Positions 37,274 through 47,072 of a stretch of 64,000 nucleotides of DNA are shown in pieces (positions within the stretch are counted from its first letter, which is position 1; each line of letters opens with the position of its first letter). The translations under genes and the position numbers were made by a program. This DNA is from Paracoccaceae bacterium. Its GTDB lineage: Bacteria; Pseudomonadota; Alphaproteobacteria; Rhodobacterales; Rhodobacteraceae. Where the stretch lies: contig JANSXZ010000010.1 of assembly GCA_024742705.1 (NCBI GenBank), positions 60,969 through 124,968 of the forward strand, written 5' to 3'. The notes beneath the pieces were generated by a model, which saw only the letters and a list, made by a program, of their open reading frames with translations, was not told the origin of the DNA and ran no database searches.

Positions 37274-39003
37274 TGCACACCTCCCATTTCCGGCGAACGC
37301 GCGATCTGACCGTGGTTCTGAACGGTGCTGCGCAAGACTTCTTCCTTCGGGCCGAAGGCGGCGACGGTGCCGTTGTCCAACACCAAAAGCGTGTCGCATT
37401 CAACGATCGCCGCGGGCCGGTGCGCCATGATCAGCACCGATTTGCCTTCGGCTTTCATACGCCGGATCGACGCGTTCAGCGCGGTGGAACCGGCATTGTC
37501 GAGGTTCGAGTTCGGCTCGTCCAGAATGACGATCACGGGGTCGTCGTACATGGCGCGTGCCAGACCGATGCGCTGTTTCTCGCCGCCCGAAAGGCGCGCG
37601 CCGCCTTGGGCGATGCGCCGGTCGTAGCCATCGGGAAACTCGACGATCATGTCATGCGCATCGGCCATCTTGGCCGCGTTCACCACCTTTTCCGCATCGG
37701 GCTGTTCGGCCAGCTTGGCGATGTTCTGGGCGATGGTGCCTTCGAAAAGCTCGACGTCTTGCGGCAGATAACCGACATGCTGGCCCAGAACGTCGGCCTC
37801 GTACTGGTCCAGCGATGGCCCGCCCAGGCGGATCGTACCGCCCGCCGGGCGCCAGACACCGGTAAGCGCCCGCGCCAGCGTAGACTTGCCGGCGCCCGAT
37901 GGCCCGATCACGCCCACCGCCTGCCCCGGCTTGACCACGAAACTTACGTTGCGCAGCGATGCGCGCCTTTCGCCCGGCGGCACCACGGTCAGCGATTGCA
38001 CCTGCAACAGAGCCTGCGGCCGCGGCAAGGCGGTGCGCGGCTGTTCCACGGGCACCTCGCTCAGCAGTTCCGACAGGCTGTCCCAGCCCTTGTTGGCACG
38101 TTGCACCAGCGGCCACTGGCCGATGGCCAGTTCGATCGGCGCCAGCGCGCGCCCCATCAGGATCGACGCCGCGATCATGGCGCCCGGCGTCACCTCGTTC
38201 TGAAGCACAAGATACGCCCCGAGGCCCAGCATCGCCGATTGCAGGAACAGCCGCAGCGTCTTGGTGAGCGAGGTGAAGGTGCCCCCCACGTCCGAGGCAT
38301 GAATGGATTGCTTCAGCGACTTGTCGCGCGCCTTGACCCAGCGTTCGAACGCCGCCCCGCGCATGCCCATGCTCTGGACCATTTCCGAACCGGTGCGGAT
38401 TTCATCGGACATCATGGTGGCACGGTGGCTGGCGATGTTCGCCTCGAGCGCGGGCTTGCGCGAAAACAGCTGATTGAGAAACGTGATCAGGATCAGGATT
38501 ACGCCGCCGAAGATGGCAAGCAGGCCCAGCCAGGGGTGGAACAGCATGATCCCGGCCAGAAAGACCGGCGTCCAGGGAATGTCGAAAACCGACATCAGCA
38601 CCGGCGACGCCATCAGCCGCTGCACCGATTCCAGATCCGCCAGCCCGGTCTGGGCGTTTTCGGAAGGCTTCAGGGCGGATTTGCGGATCACAGCGTCAAA
38701 CACCCGCTTGTCCAGCCGCGACTGGAACCGTGCCCCGACACGCGCCATCACACGACCGCGGGTGTAATCCATGAACCCCATGATACCATAGAGAAAAGCG
38801 ACCAGAAGCGTGAGCGCGACCAGCGTCGCCTCGGAGCGGCTGCCCAGCACGCGATCATAGACCTGAAGCATGTAGATCGGCCCGGTGAGCATCAGCATGT
38901 TGGCGAAGAAGCTGAAGACCCCCACCGCCCAGTAGAGCCACCGGCTTTCGCGGCGCGCCTCGCGCAGCTCGTCCTGTCCGGCCTTGTGCATCGGGTTCGT
39001 CAT
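37270..39003 (-). CDS. Type I secretion ABC transporter (PrtD family, permease/ATPase)
   Basis: A 577-residue inner-membrane exporter. A six-helix membrane domain (about 25-300) is fused to an ATPase with Walker A GPSGAGKST (367-375), signature LSGGEKQR (471-478) and Walker B VIVILDEP (490-497). There is no N-terminal C39 peptidase or peptidase-like domain, typical of PrtD/AprD exporters of proteases, lipases and RTX proteins. The start at 39003 follows AAAGGT. Together with the adaptor it needs an outer-membrane TolC. It is divergent from mlaA. Confidence 0.93.
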   Translation of the reverse strand: MTNPMHKAGQDELREARRESRWLYWAVGVFSFFANMLMLTGPIYMLQVYDRVLGSRSEATLVALTLLVAFLYGIMGFMDYTRGRVMARVGARFQSRLDKRVFDAVIRKSALKPSENAQTGLADLESVQRLMASPVLMSVFDIPWTPVFLAGIMLFHPWLGLLAIFGGVILILITFLNQLFSRKPALEANIASHRATMMSDEIRTGSEMVQSMGMRGAAFERWVKARDKSLKQSIHASDVGGTFTSLTKTLRLFLQSAMLGLGAYLVLQNEVTPGAMIAASILMGRALAPIELAIGQWPLVQRANKGWDSLSELLSEVPVEQPRTALPRPQALLQVQSLTVVPPGERRASLRNVSFVVKPGQAVGVIGPSGAGKSTLARALTGVWRPAGGTIRLGGPSLDQYEADVLGQHVGYLPQDVELFEGTIAQNIAKLAEQPDAEKVVNAAKMADAHDMIVEFPDGYDRRIAQGGARLSGGEKQRIGLARAMYDDPVIVILDEPNSNLDNAGSTALNASIRRMKAEGKSVLIMAHRPAAIVECDTLLVLDNGTVAAFGPKEEVLRSTVQNHGQIARSPEMGGVQ

Positions 39004-39067
39004 AGGCACCTTTCTGCCGCATGCGGCGTCCACGCTCGATTTATCGCCCCGAACGTCCTATTTCCGA

Positions 39068-39101
39068 CATGAATCGCATTTCAAATCATTGGCGTTTCAT
39101 G
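39068..39101. promoter_or_regulatory. AT-rich inverted repeat between the exporter and mlaA
   Basis: CATGAA (39068-39073) and TTCATG (39096-39101) frame a relatively AT-rich segment in the 164-base divergent gap. It could be a regulator site; evidence is limited to symmetry and position. Confidence 0.25.
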
Positions 39102-39167
39102 CAACACAACGACACGGCTCCGTTTGACGGCCGTGCGCCGATTGAACAGAGGCATACAAGCATTAAA

Positions 39168-39983
39168 ATGGGATTTCCATTGAATAAATCAGCCCCTTTC
39201 ACCGGTCTTGTCCGGTTGGCCAGACTGACCGCGGGCGCGGCGCTTCTGGCGGCTCTGGCCGCCTGCGCCACGCCGGGCGACACCGTGGCGCGCGACAGCG
39301 GCATCAACGATCCCTACGAACAGCACAACCGTGCCATTCACGAGGCCAACAAGGGGCTGGACCGCATCATCGTGCGGCCATTGGCCCGCGGCTATACCGC
39401 CATCGCCCCCGACGAGATCGAGGACAGCATCGCCAACGTGGCCGAAAACCTCGGGATGCCACAGGTCGCGGTGAACGGGTTGTTGCAGGGCAATGTCGAG
39501 ACGGTGACCATGGCAACGACAAGGTTCCTGGTCAATTCGGTGCTGGGATTCGGTGGCCTTTTCGATGTGGCATCGGATTTCGGCGTGCCCGAGGCGGATA
39601 GCGATTTCGGCGAAACGCTGTACGTCTGGGGCGTGCCCGAGGGCGCATATCTCGAGGTGCCGGTTCTTGGGCCCTCGACCGTGCGCCGCCTGGCCGGGCG
39701 CATCGTGGACCTATTCCTGGATCCGCTGGATCATCGCCTGCCCAGCCCGGAAGACAGCGTCGACACCGTCACCGGCATCGCCGCCCGGCTGAGCGACCGG
39801 GGCAAGTTTGCCGGAACGGTGGATTCGGTGCTATACGAAAGCGCCGACAGCTATGCGCAGGCGCGGCTGATTTATCTTCAGAGCCGCCGGTTCAAACTGT
39901 CGGGTGGCGCGGGCCGCGCTGACACGACCGACCCTTACGACGATCCATATGCAGATGCATACGAGGACCCTTATGCAGAGTGA
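39168..39983 (+). CDS. mlaA: MlaA/VacJ outer-membrane lipoprotein
   Basis: A 271-residue lipoprotein. LLAALAAC places the lipid-modified Cys at about residue 33. The MlaA domain follows, with NDPYEQHNRAIHEANKGLDR, NGLLQGNVETV, FLVNSVLGFGGLFDVASDFG and YLEVPVLGPSTVR. MlaA sits in the outer membrane and removes mislocalised phospholipid from its outer leaflet. The start is uncertain: ATG 39168 gives a standard signal peptide, and a TTG at 39180 is possible. The tail is Asp/Tyr/Pro-rich. It overlaps the MlaC-like gene by 11 bases. Confidence 0.9.
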   Translation: MGFPLNKSAPFTGLVRLARLTAGAALLAALAACATPGDTVARDSGINDPYEQHNRAIHEANKGLDRIIVRPLARGYTAIAPDEIEDSIANVAENLGMPQVAVNGLLQGNVETVTMATTRFLVNSVLGFGGLFDVASDFGVPEADSDFGETLYVWGVPEGAYLEVPVLGPSTVRRLAGRIVDLFLDPLDHRLPSPEDSVDTVTGIAARLSDRGKFAGTVDSVLYESADSYAQARLIYLQSRRFKLSGGAGRADTTDPYDDPYADAYEDPYAE

Positions 39984-40590
39984 AACACTGACCCGCCGCC
40001 GCATGATGACTGGCGCCGCCGCGCTGACCGGCATGGCGGGGCTTGCTGTCGCCCCGATGCCGGCGATTGCGCTGACCTCATCCGAGGCCCGGTCGCTGGT
40101 TGACCGGCTGGTGCGCGAAATCAACGCGGTGATCGCCTCGGGCAAGTCGGAAGCCGCCATGATCCGCGATTTCGAGAGCATTTTCGCGCGTTACGCAGAT
40201 GTTCCGATCATGGCGCGCTATGCGCTGGGCATCGACAGCCGCCGCGCCAGCCCGGCGCAGCTGCGCGCGTTCACCGAGGCGTTCCAGGACTATATCTCGA
40301 CCAAGTACGGACGCCGGTTCCGTGAATTCATCGGCGGCGAGATCCGTGTGGACGGGGCACGCCAGATCAACAGCGGCTACGAGATCCGCAGCACGGCCTA
40401 TCTGCGCGGCGAAGCGCCTTTCGAGGTGACGTTCCTGGTATCGGACAGATCGGGCCGCGACCTGTTCTTCAACATGTTCATCGAGGGCGTGAACCTGTTG
40501 CTGACCGAGCGGACCGAAATCGGCGCGATGCTGGACCGGCGGGGTGGGGATCTGGACAGGATGATCGCGGACCTGCGCACGCTGGGCTAA
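39973..40590 (+). CDS. MlaC/Ttg2D-like periplasmic phospholipid-binding protein
   Basis: A 205-residue exported protein. LTRRRMMTGAAALTG then a hydrophobic stretch looks like a twin-arginine (Tat) signal, ending near MPAIALTS. The mature part shows the MlaC features ARYADVPIMARYALG and FQDYISTKYGRRF, then VTFLVSDRSGRDLFFNMFIEGVNL-like strands. MlaC carries phospholipid between MlaA and the inner-membrane MlaFEDB complex, which is not in this window. An AGGA-type ribosome-binding site lies inside mlaA. Confidence 0.87.
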   Translation: MQSETLTRRRMMTGAAALTGMAGLAVAPMPAIALTSSEARSLVDRLVREINAVIASGKSEAAMIRDFESIFARYADVPIMARYALGIDSRRASPAQLRAFTEAFQDYISTKYGRRFREFIGGEIRVDGARQINSGYEIRSTAYLRGEAPFEVTFLVSDRSGRDLFFNMFIEGVNLLLTERTEIGAMLDRRGGDLDRMIADLRTLG

Positions 40591-40650
40591 TTACGCCGAC
40601 CGCGCCGCTGCGCCCCACGGACGACGCGCGGCCCGGCCCCGGCGACGGGA

Positions 40651-40684
40651 GCCTCCGGCGGGAGTTTATCCGGCAAGATGAAGG
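40651..40684 (+). repeat. Intergenic short repeat, copy 4
   Basis: GCCTCCGGCGGGAGTTTATC followed by CGGCAAGATGAAGG. Its first 32 bases are the exact reverse complement of copy 6 (near 54,849). Its GAAGG end is 11 bases from the stop of the PBP gene on the other strand. Confidence 0.75.
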
Positions 40685-40694
40685 GGCACGGAGT

Positions 40695-42884
40695 TCAGCG
40701 ATCGGTGCCGGGGGCGGGAGTGCCAGGCGCGCCGCCCATGATCTCGCGCAGAACCCTGTTCAGGATCGCTTCGGTGGTTTCCGGCGCGCGGGGACCGACG
40801 GGCGCAACCGGGGCGACAGCGGCCGGCGGGCGCGACGGCAGGGGCCGGACCGGAAGGCCCTCGTGGACACGCAGCATCGTTTCGCGCCAGATTTCCGCCG
40901 GCAGGCCGCCTCCGGTGACGCCGGTCAGGGGGGTGTTGTTGTCATAGCCCATCCAGACGCCGGCGACGTAATCGGCGGTGAATCCCACGAACCAGGCGTC
41001 CCTGGCCGCCTGCGTGGTGCCGGTCTTTCCGGCGGCGGGGCGGTCGGGCAACCGGGCCCTGCCTCCGGTGCCCGCTTCGATGACCTGCTGCATCATCCAG
41101 ACCAGCTGTTCGGCGGCGGCGGTCTGGATCACCCGTTCTTCGAGGCCGCCGTCGCTGCCCATCAGCGGTTCTTCATCGCCCAGCAGGCGCAGTTCGACGA
41201 GGCCATAGGGCGTGACGGCGGTGCCGCCGTTGAGGATGCCGGCGTAGGCGCCGGTCATTTCGATGAGAGTGCTTTCGGAGGCGCCCAGCGCCAGGGCCGG
41301 GCCGAGGGCCAGATCGCTGGCGATGCCGAAGGCACCGGCGACGGCGCGCACCTTGTCGCGGCCCACCCGTTCCGACAACCGGACCGCAGGGATGTTGAGC
41401 GAGTCGCGCAGCGCCTCTGTCAGGGTGACGGTTCCGGCGTAATCGTTGGTGTAGTTCTTCGGGCACCATTCGCCCGAGCCCGGAATGGCCAGGCAGTAGG
41501 GCGAGTCTTCCAGCGACTCGTTGGGCGTGTACCCCAGTTCCAGCGCGGTGGCGTAGACGAAGGGCTTGAAGGCGGATCCGGTCTGGCGCAATGCCTGGCT
41601 GGCGCGGTTGAAGGCGCCCGACACCTGGGTCTCGCGGCCGCCAACCATCGCGCGAACCGCGCCGTCGGCCGACATGACCACAATCGCGGCCTGCGCCTCG
41701 GATCCCTCGCGCACCTTGTTTTCGAAGGTTTCGATCATCGCGTCTTCAGCGGCCTTTTGCAGCCTTTGATCCAGCGTGGTACGGATGATCACATCTTCGG
41801 TGGTGTTGCGGGTAAAGTATTCGGGGCCGCTGGACATCACCCAATCGGCGAAGTAGCCGCCGGCGCGCGCCGCCGCGGCGCGCGACAATTCGGCCGGGTT
41901 GCTGCGGGCAGCATCGGCCTCGGCGCGGGTGAGATAGCCTTGTTCGTTCATCAGACGGACGATGGTGGCCGCGCGGTTCTGGGACCGGGCGAGATTGTTG
42001 GTGGGTGCAAAGCGGGTCGGAGCGACCAGCAACCCGGCCAGCATCGCGGCTTCGGCCGGGTTCACCTGCGCCGCCGACTTGCCGAAATAGCGCTGGCTTG
42101 CCGCTTCGAACCCGCGCGCGCCTGCACCGAGGAACGCGCGGTTCATGTAGATCGTCAGGATTTCGTCCTTGGTGTATGCGGCCTCCATCGCCAGCGCATA
42201 GACCGCCTCCTGCGCCTTGCGCCAGATCGTGCCGCGCCGGCAGTCCGCCTCGTACTGGGCTTCGGTTCTGCCTTCCGCCGGATCGAACGGTTCACCGAGA
42301 CAAAGCAGCTTTGCCGTCTGCTGGGTGATGGTGGAACCGCCATGACCCGACAGCGGGCCGCGGCCTTCGCTGAGGTTGATGCGCACGGCACTGGCGATGC
42401 CGCGGGGGCTGATGCCGAAATGACGGTAGAACCTTTTGTCCTCGGTGGCGATGATCGCGTTCCTGAGGTGCGGCGACACGGTGTCGGCTGTGACGACCCC
42501 GCCGAACTGATCGCCACGCCAGGCGAAGACATCTCCGTTGCGGTCCAACAGCGTGACCGAGCCGCGCGCGCGCCCGTCGAGCAGGGCCGAAAGCGGTGGA
42601 AGGGTGAGATAGACATAGCCTACCGCCAACCCGAGCAGCAACGCGAAGACCATGCCCACACGCCAGGTGAAGCCCCAGATCAGCCCCAGAACCCAAGCCG
42701 CGATGGCGCGGAAAAAGCCGCGTATGCGCCCAGGGCCGGCACCGCCGGGCCGCGTCGCACGCGGTTTCTGCGCTTTCTTGCGGGACGCCCCCGGCTTGGC
42801 CCCGCGCGCAGGTTTTTTCGCGGCGCCGGACGGATGGCGGCGTTCGGCCACCAAAGGCGGCTTGCGGCGTCGTGAATCGGTCAT
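40695..42884 (-). CDS. Class A penicillin-binding protein (PBP1-type)
   Basis: A 729-residue bifunctional peptidoglycan synthase. It has a basic cytoplasmic tail rich in Lys/Arg/Pro (about 1-55), one transmembrane helix (about 58-95), and a glycosyltransferase domain with catalytic Glu148 (ATEDKRFYRHFG) and GGSTITQQTAK. The transpeptidase domain follows with Ser437-x-x-Lys440 (TGSAFKPF), SLN (495-497) and KTGT (620-623). The tail is Pro/Ala-rich. It polymerises and cross-links glycan strands. It is a single gene convergent with the mla pair. Confidence 0.93.
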   Translation of the reverse strand: MTDSRRRKPPLVAERRHPSGAAKKPARGAKPGASRKKAQKPRATRPGGAGPGRIRGFFRAIAAWVLGLIWGFTWRVGMVFALLLGLAVGYVYLTLPPLSALLDGRARGSVTLLDRNGDVFAWRGDQFGGVVTADTVSPHLRNAIIATEDKRFYRHFGISPRGIASAVRINLSEGRGPLSGHGGSTITQQTAKLLCLGEPFDPAEGRTEAQYEADCRRGTIWRKAQEAVYALAMEAAYTKDEILTIYMNRAFLGAGARGFEAASQRYFGKSAAQVNPAEAAMLAGLLVAPTRFAPTNNLARSQNRAATIVRLMNEQGYLTRAEADAARSNPAELSRAAAARAGGYFADWVMSSGPEYFTRNTTEDVIIRTTLDQRLQKAAEDAMIETFENKVREGSEAQAAIVVMSADGAVRAMVGGRETQVSGAFNRASQALRQTGSAFKPFVYATALELGYTPNESLEDSPYCLAIPGSGEWCPKNYTNDYAGTVTLTEALRDSLNIPAVRLSERVGRDKVRAVAGAFGIASDLALGPALALGASESTLIEMTGAYAGILNGGTAVTPYGLVELRLLGDEEPLMGSDGGLEERVIQTAAAEQLVWMMQQVIEAGTGGRARLPDRPAAGKTGTTQAARDAWFVGFTADYVAGVWMGYDNNTPLTGVTGGGLPAEIWRETMLRVHEGLPVRPLPSRPPAAVAPVAPVGPRAPETTEAILNRVLREIMGGAPGTPAPGTDR

Positions 42885-43036
42885 ATCAAGCCCTGCCCGG
42901 CCTCTGGTTTTTCCAGCCTTATACCGACACTGGCCCGGTTTGTTGAGGGGTCATGATCCGCTCATCGCGAGTCCATGAATGCCCATTTCTTAATCTTTCA
43001 GAACTTTTCGCACAATTCGTAATCGTTTTTACCTGA

Positions 43037-43477
<441 letters not shown>

Positions 43478-43511
43478 AAGACGCAGCTGCAGACAAGGGA
43501 TACGATACTCC

Positions 43512-44846
43512 ATGAAACTTCTGAAACCACTTTCCATCGCTGCCGGTGTGGCCTTGTTGCCCAGCCTCGGTCTGGCGCAGGACGGTCCCACGCCGGGCGT
43601 GAACCCGTCGACCGACACCGTCTTTATCCTGAACTCGGTTCTGTTCCTTGTGGGCGGTTTCCTGGTGTTCTTCATGGCCGCGGGTTTTGCCATGCTTGAG
43701 GCCGGACTGGTCCGGTCGAAGAACGTCACCATGCAGTTGACCAAGAACATGGCGCTGTTTTCGCTGGCGGCCGTCTTCTATTATCTGATCGGCTACAACC
43801 TGATGTACCCGCTGGGCACCTGGATGGTGGACGGCGTTCTGTCGGGGATCTGGGGTCCGGGCGTTCTGGAAGCCGTGGGCGTGACCGCCGACGCGGCCGA
43901 CGACTACAGCTATGCCTCGACCGGGTCGGACTTCTTCTTTCAGTTGATGTTCTGCGCCGCCACCGCCTCGATCGTTTCGGGCGCCCTGGCCGAGCGTATC
44001 AAGCTGTGGCCGTTCCTTGTGTTCGTCATCATCCTGACCGGCATCATCTATCCGCTTCAGGCGAGCTGGAAGTGGGGCGGCGGTTTCCTGGACGAAATGG
44101 GCTTCCTCGACTTTGCCGGCTCGACTGTTGTGCATTCGGTCGGTGGCTGGGCCGCGCTGACCGGGGCGATCATCCTTGGGCCGCGCATCGGCAAGTACAA
44201 GGACGGCAAAGTGCACCCGATCCCCGGATCGAACCTGGCACTGGCCACCCTGGGCACGTTCATCCTGTGGCTGGGCTGGTTCGGGTTCAACGGCGGTTCG
44301 CAGCTGGCCATGGGTTCGGTCGGTGATGTGGCCGACGTGAGCCGGATCTTCTCGAACACCAACGCAGCGGCAGCCGGTGGCGCGATCGCGGCGCTGATCC
44401 TGACGCAGATCCTGTACAAGAAGCCCGACCTCACGATGATCCTGAACGGCGCACTGGCCGGCCTGGTCTCGATCACCGCCGAGCCGCTATTCCCGACGCT
44501 GGGCATGGCCACGCTTATCGGTGCCGTGGGCGGTGTGATCGTTGTGTTCACCGTGCCGTTCCTGGACAAGCTGAAGATCGACGACGTGGTCGGCGCCATT
44601 CCGGTGCACCTCTTCGCCGGCATCTGGGGCACCATCGCCGTCGTTCTGACCAACCCGGACGCGTCGCTGATGACCCAGCTGTATTCCATCCTGGTTGTCG
44701 GTATCTTCGTGGTCGTGACCTCGGGCGTTGTCTGGCTGATCCTGAAGATGGTCATGGGCATCCGCGTCAGCGAGGAAGACGAGATCAACGGCCTCGACAT
44801 GTCGGAAATGGGCATGGAAGCCTACCCCGAATTCTCCAAGGGCTGA
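43512..44846 (+). CDS. amtB: Ammonium transporter AmtB
   Basis: A 444-residue trimeric ammonium channel. A cleavable signal peptide (about 22 residues, ending SLGLAQD) precedes 11 helices. STVVHSVGGWAALTGA and IPVHLFAGIWGT hold the two pore histidines. The C-terminal cytoplasmic tail with EEDEINGLDMSEMGMEAYPEF is the GlnK-interaction region. It lies 34 bases after glnK and is followed by a strong terminator. Confidence 0.96.
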   Translation: MKLLKPLSIAAGVALLPSLGLAQDGPTPGVNPSTDTVFILNSVLFLVGGFLVFFMAAGFAMLEAGLVRSKNVTMQLTKNMALFSLAAVFYYLIGYNLMYPLGTWMVDGVLSGIWGPGVLEAVGVTADAADDYSYASTGSDFFFQLMFCAATASIVSGALAERIKLWPFLVFVIILTGIIYPLQASWKWGGGFLDEMGFLDFAGSTVVHSVGGWAALTGAIILGPRIGKYKDGKVHPIPGSNLALATLGTFILWLGWFGFNGGSQLAMGSVGDVADVSRIFSNTNAAAAGGAIAALILTQILYKKPDLTMILNGALAGLVSITAEPLFPTLGMATLIGAVGGVIVVFTVPFLDKLKIDDVVGAIPVHLFAGIWGTIAVVLTNPDASLMTQLYSILVVGIFVVVTSGVVWLILKMVMGIRVSEEDEINGLDMSEMGMEAYPEFSKG

Positions 44847-44876
44847 CACCTCCTCCCGTCAGTTCCTGAAGCACTT

Positions 44877-44903
44877 GCCCGGGCGTTCGCGCCCGGGCTT
44901 TTT
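44877..44903 (+). terminator. Intrinsic terminator after amtB
   Basis: GCCCGGGCG-TTCG-CGCCCGGGC, a 9-bp stem with a stable TTCG tetraloop, followed by TTTTT. It ends the glnK-amtB transcript. Confidence 0.92.
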
Positions 44904-44950
44904 ACGTTCGGCAGAGACGCGCGGGCCGGATTTCGGGGGCGCTGCCCCCG

Positions 44951-44990
44951 TCCTGCGGACTCCCCCGGGATATTTATTGCGAAAGGAAGG
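44951..44990 (+). repeat. Intergenic short repeat, copy 5 (divergent)
   Basis: TCCTGCGGACTCCCCCGGGA then TATTTATTGCGAAAGGAAGG. The core is diverged, but it shares the ATATTT and GAAAGGAAGG parts with copy 3. A short GGGGGCGCTGCCCCC-type palindrome precedes it. The GGAAGG end is 10 bases from the stop of the aminotransferase on the other strand. Confidence 0.5.
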
Positions 44991-44999
44991 CGGTGCGGT

Positions 45000-46184
45000 T
45001 CAGATGCCGGTATCGAGGATGGCACGGGCGAGAACCGGGACGTTCCGTACGTTGAGGCCCGCGATGTTCATGCGGCTGTCGCCGACCATGTAGACCGCGT
45101 GATCGCGGCGCAGAGTGGCGACCTGTTCTGCCGAGGCGCCGAGGCGCGAGAACATGCCACGGTGGCTGGCGAGGAAGCCGAAACGGTCTGATCCGGACAT
45201 ATCCCTGAGGGTGGTCGCGAGCTGGCTGCGCAGCGCCAGCATCGAGAGGCGGACCTGTTCCAGTTCGGCGGCCCAGTCGGCGCGCAAAGTGGCATCGCCG
45301 AGGATCAGGGTTACGATGCGCGCGCCGTGATCGGGCGGAAACGAGTAGTTCAGCCGGTTGAGAAACGCGAGCGTTTCCTGGTTCAGCCCGCGCGCGGCGG
45401 GATCGGCGGCAATCGCCATGAGAACGCCGGTGCGTTCGCGGTAGATCCCGAAGTTCTTCGAGCAACTGGCGGCCACGAGGCATTCGGGCAGCGCGGCGGC
45501 CATCTTGCGGGTGGCTTGGGCATCGGCCTCAAGGCCGTCGCCAAAGCCTTGATACGCCAGATCGATCATCGGCGTCGCGCCGGTTTCGCGCAGGGTTGCG
45601 ATTGCCGCGTTCCATTGGCTTGCGGTCAGGTCGGCGCCCGTGGGGTTGTGGCAGCAGCCGTGCAGCAGGACCACATCGCCTGGCCGCGCCTTGGCCAGAT
45701 CGGCCAGCATGCCTTCGACGTCGACGCCCCGCGAAGCTGTATCGAAATAGCGGTATGGGACGGTTTCGATCCCGAGGTACGACAGCATCGCCAGATGGTT
45801 TGGCCAGGTCGGGTCTGACACGAAGACGCGCGCGGCCGGGTTTGCCATGCGAATCATCTCGAACCCCTGGCGCAGGGCGCCGGTGCCACCGGGTGTCGCG
45901 GCGGCGGCGACACTTTCGCGTGGTACGGCGGGCCCCAGGACCAGTTCGGCCATCGCATCAAGGTAATCCGCCGCGCCGACCATGCCGACATAGCTTTTGG
46001 TGCCCTGCGATTGCCAGATGCGGTGTTCGGCTGCCTTGACCGCGCGCATCACCGGTGTGAGCCCTTCGGCATTCCTGTATACCCCGACGCCCAGATCGAT
46101 CTTGTGCGGGCGGAGATCGTTTTGGAATGCCTGCATCAGCGCGAGGATCTGATCCACGGGCTGCGCGTGCAGGGCCTCGAACAT
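45000..46184 (-). CDS. Aspartate/aromatic aminotransferase (class I, subgroup I-alpha)
   Basis: A 394-residue PLP enzyme. The PLP lysine is Lys243 in AASCSKNFGIYRERTG; HNPTGADLT and IDLAYQGFGDGLEAD are the other cofactor-contact motifs. The final arginine that binds the substrate carboxylate lies in SRMNIAGL. Subgroup I-alpha enzymes (AspC/TyrB) act on aspartate, aromatic amino acids and often cysteine. The start at 46184 overlaps the sseA stop by one base, suggesting a cysteine to 3-mercaptopyruvate step before the sulfurtransferase. Confidence 0.93.
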   Translation of the reverse strand: MFEALHAQPVDQILALMQAFQNDLRPHKIDLGVGVYRNAEGLTPVMRAVKAAEHRIWQSQGTKSYVGMVGAADYLDAMAELVLGPAVPRESVAAAATPGGTGALRQGFEMIRMANPAARVFVSDPTWPNHLAMLSYLGIETVPYRYFDTASRGVDVEGMLADLAKARPGDVVLLHGCCHNPTGADLTASQWNAAIATLRETGATPMIDLAYQGFGDGLEADAQATRKMAAALPECLVAASCSKNFGIYRERTGVLMAIAADPAARGLNQETLAFLNRLNYSFPPDHGARIVTLILGDATLRADWAAELEQVRLSMLALRSQLATTLRDMSGSDRFGFLASHRGMFSRLGASAEQVATLRRDHAVYMVGDSRMNIAGLNVRNVPVLARAILDTGI

Positions 46185-47041
46185 CAGGCGTCGCCGGTTG
46201 CGACGGGCAGCGTGGGGAACATGCCCCATTCGGCCCAGGACCCATCGTAGAGCGCGTGATCGGCTTTCCCCATACGCTCCATCGCCAAGCTGAGGATTGC
46301 CGCCGTCACACCCGACCCGCAGGTGGTGATCGCGGGTTTTGACAGATCAACACCCGCCGCTTCGAAGACGGCGCGGGTTTCATCGGGCGATTTCATCGTC
46401 TGGTCGGGGTTGAGCAGGGTCGCATAATGGACGTTGCGTGCGCCCGGAATATGGCCGGGGCGCAGACCGGGGCGCGGTTCGGGCGCGTCACCGCGGAAGC
46501 GCGCAGGCGCGCGGGCGTCGATGATGGCGTGATCGCCCAGCTTTGCGGCCGCCGAAACCAGGGTAACGTCGCGTTTCATCTGGTTCTGAAGGCGCACTGT
46601 CATATGACGGTCGCGGACGATCGGCGGCAGATCCTCGGTGGGGTGGCCTTCGGCCTGCCACTTCGGGAAACCACCGTCCAGAACCGCAACCTCGGGCTGG
46701 CCCATCATGCGGAACAGCCACCACACACGGGCCGCCGACAGCAGGCCCGCGCCGTCATAGACCACGATCTGATGCCCGTCGCCGACGCCCAGCGCACGCA
46801 TGCGCGACATGAACTTTTCGACCGGGGGCGCCATGTGCGGCAGGTCCGACCGGTGGTCGGATACATCGTCGATGTCGAAGAACCGCGCGCCGGGGATATG
46901 CGCCGCCTCGTATTCCGCCCGCGCATCGCGCCCGGCATCCGGCAGGTACCACGACGCATCGAGAACCCGCAGATCGGGATCCTTCAGATGGGCCGCCAGC
47001 CAATCGGTTGAAACGAGGGTTTTGGGATCGTCGAGCGCCAT
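46184..47041 (-). CDS. sseA: 3-Mercaptopyruvate sulfurtransferase (tandem rhodanese)
   Basis: A 285-residue protein with two rhodanese domains. The first has LDASWYLPDAGRDARAEYEA and HIPGARFFDID; the second carries catalytic Cys241 in the CGSGVTA loop, the form typical of mercaptopyruvate rather than thiosulfate enzymes. It takes sulfane sulfur from 3-mercaptopyruvate. The stop overlaps the aminotransferase start (TGATG), so the two are translationally coupled. Start MALDDPKTLVST at 47041. Confidence 0.94.
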   Translation of the reverse strand: MALDDPKTLVSTDWLAAHLKDPDLRVLDASWYLPDAGRDARAEYEAAHIPGARFFDIDDVSDHRSDLPHMAPPVEKFMSRMRALGVGDGHQIVVYDGAGLLSAARVWWLFRMMGQPEVAVLDGGFPKWQAEGHPTEDLPPIVRDRHMTVRLQNQMKRDVTLVSAAAKLGDHAIIDARAPARFRGDAPEPRPGLRPGHIPGARNVHYATLLNPDQTMKSPDETRAVFEAAGVDLSKPAITTCGSGVTAAILSLAMERMGKADHALYDGSWAEWGMFPTLPVATGDA

Positions 47042-47072
47042 GCGAGCCTCCGAAGACAGTCGGTTCCCTTGC

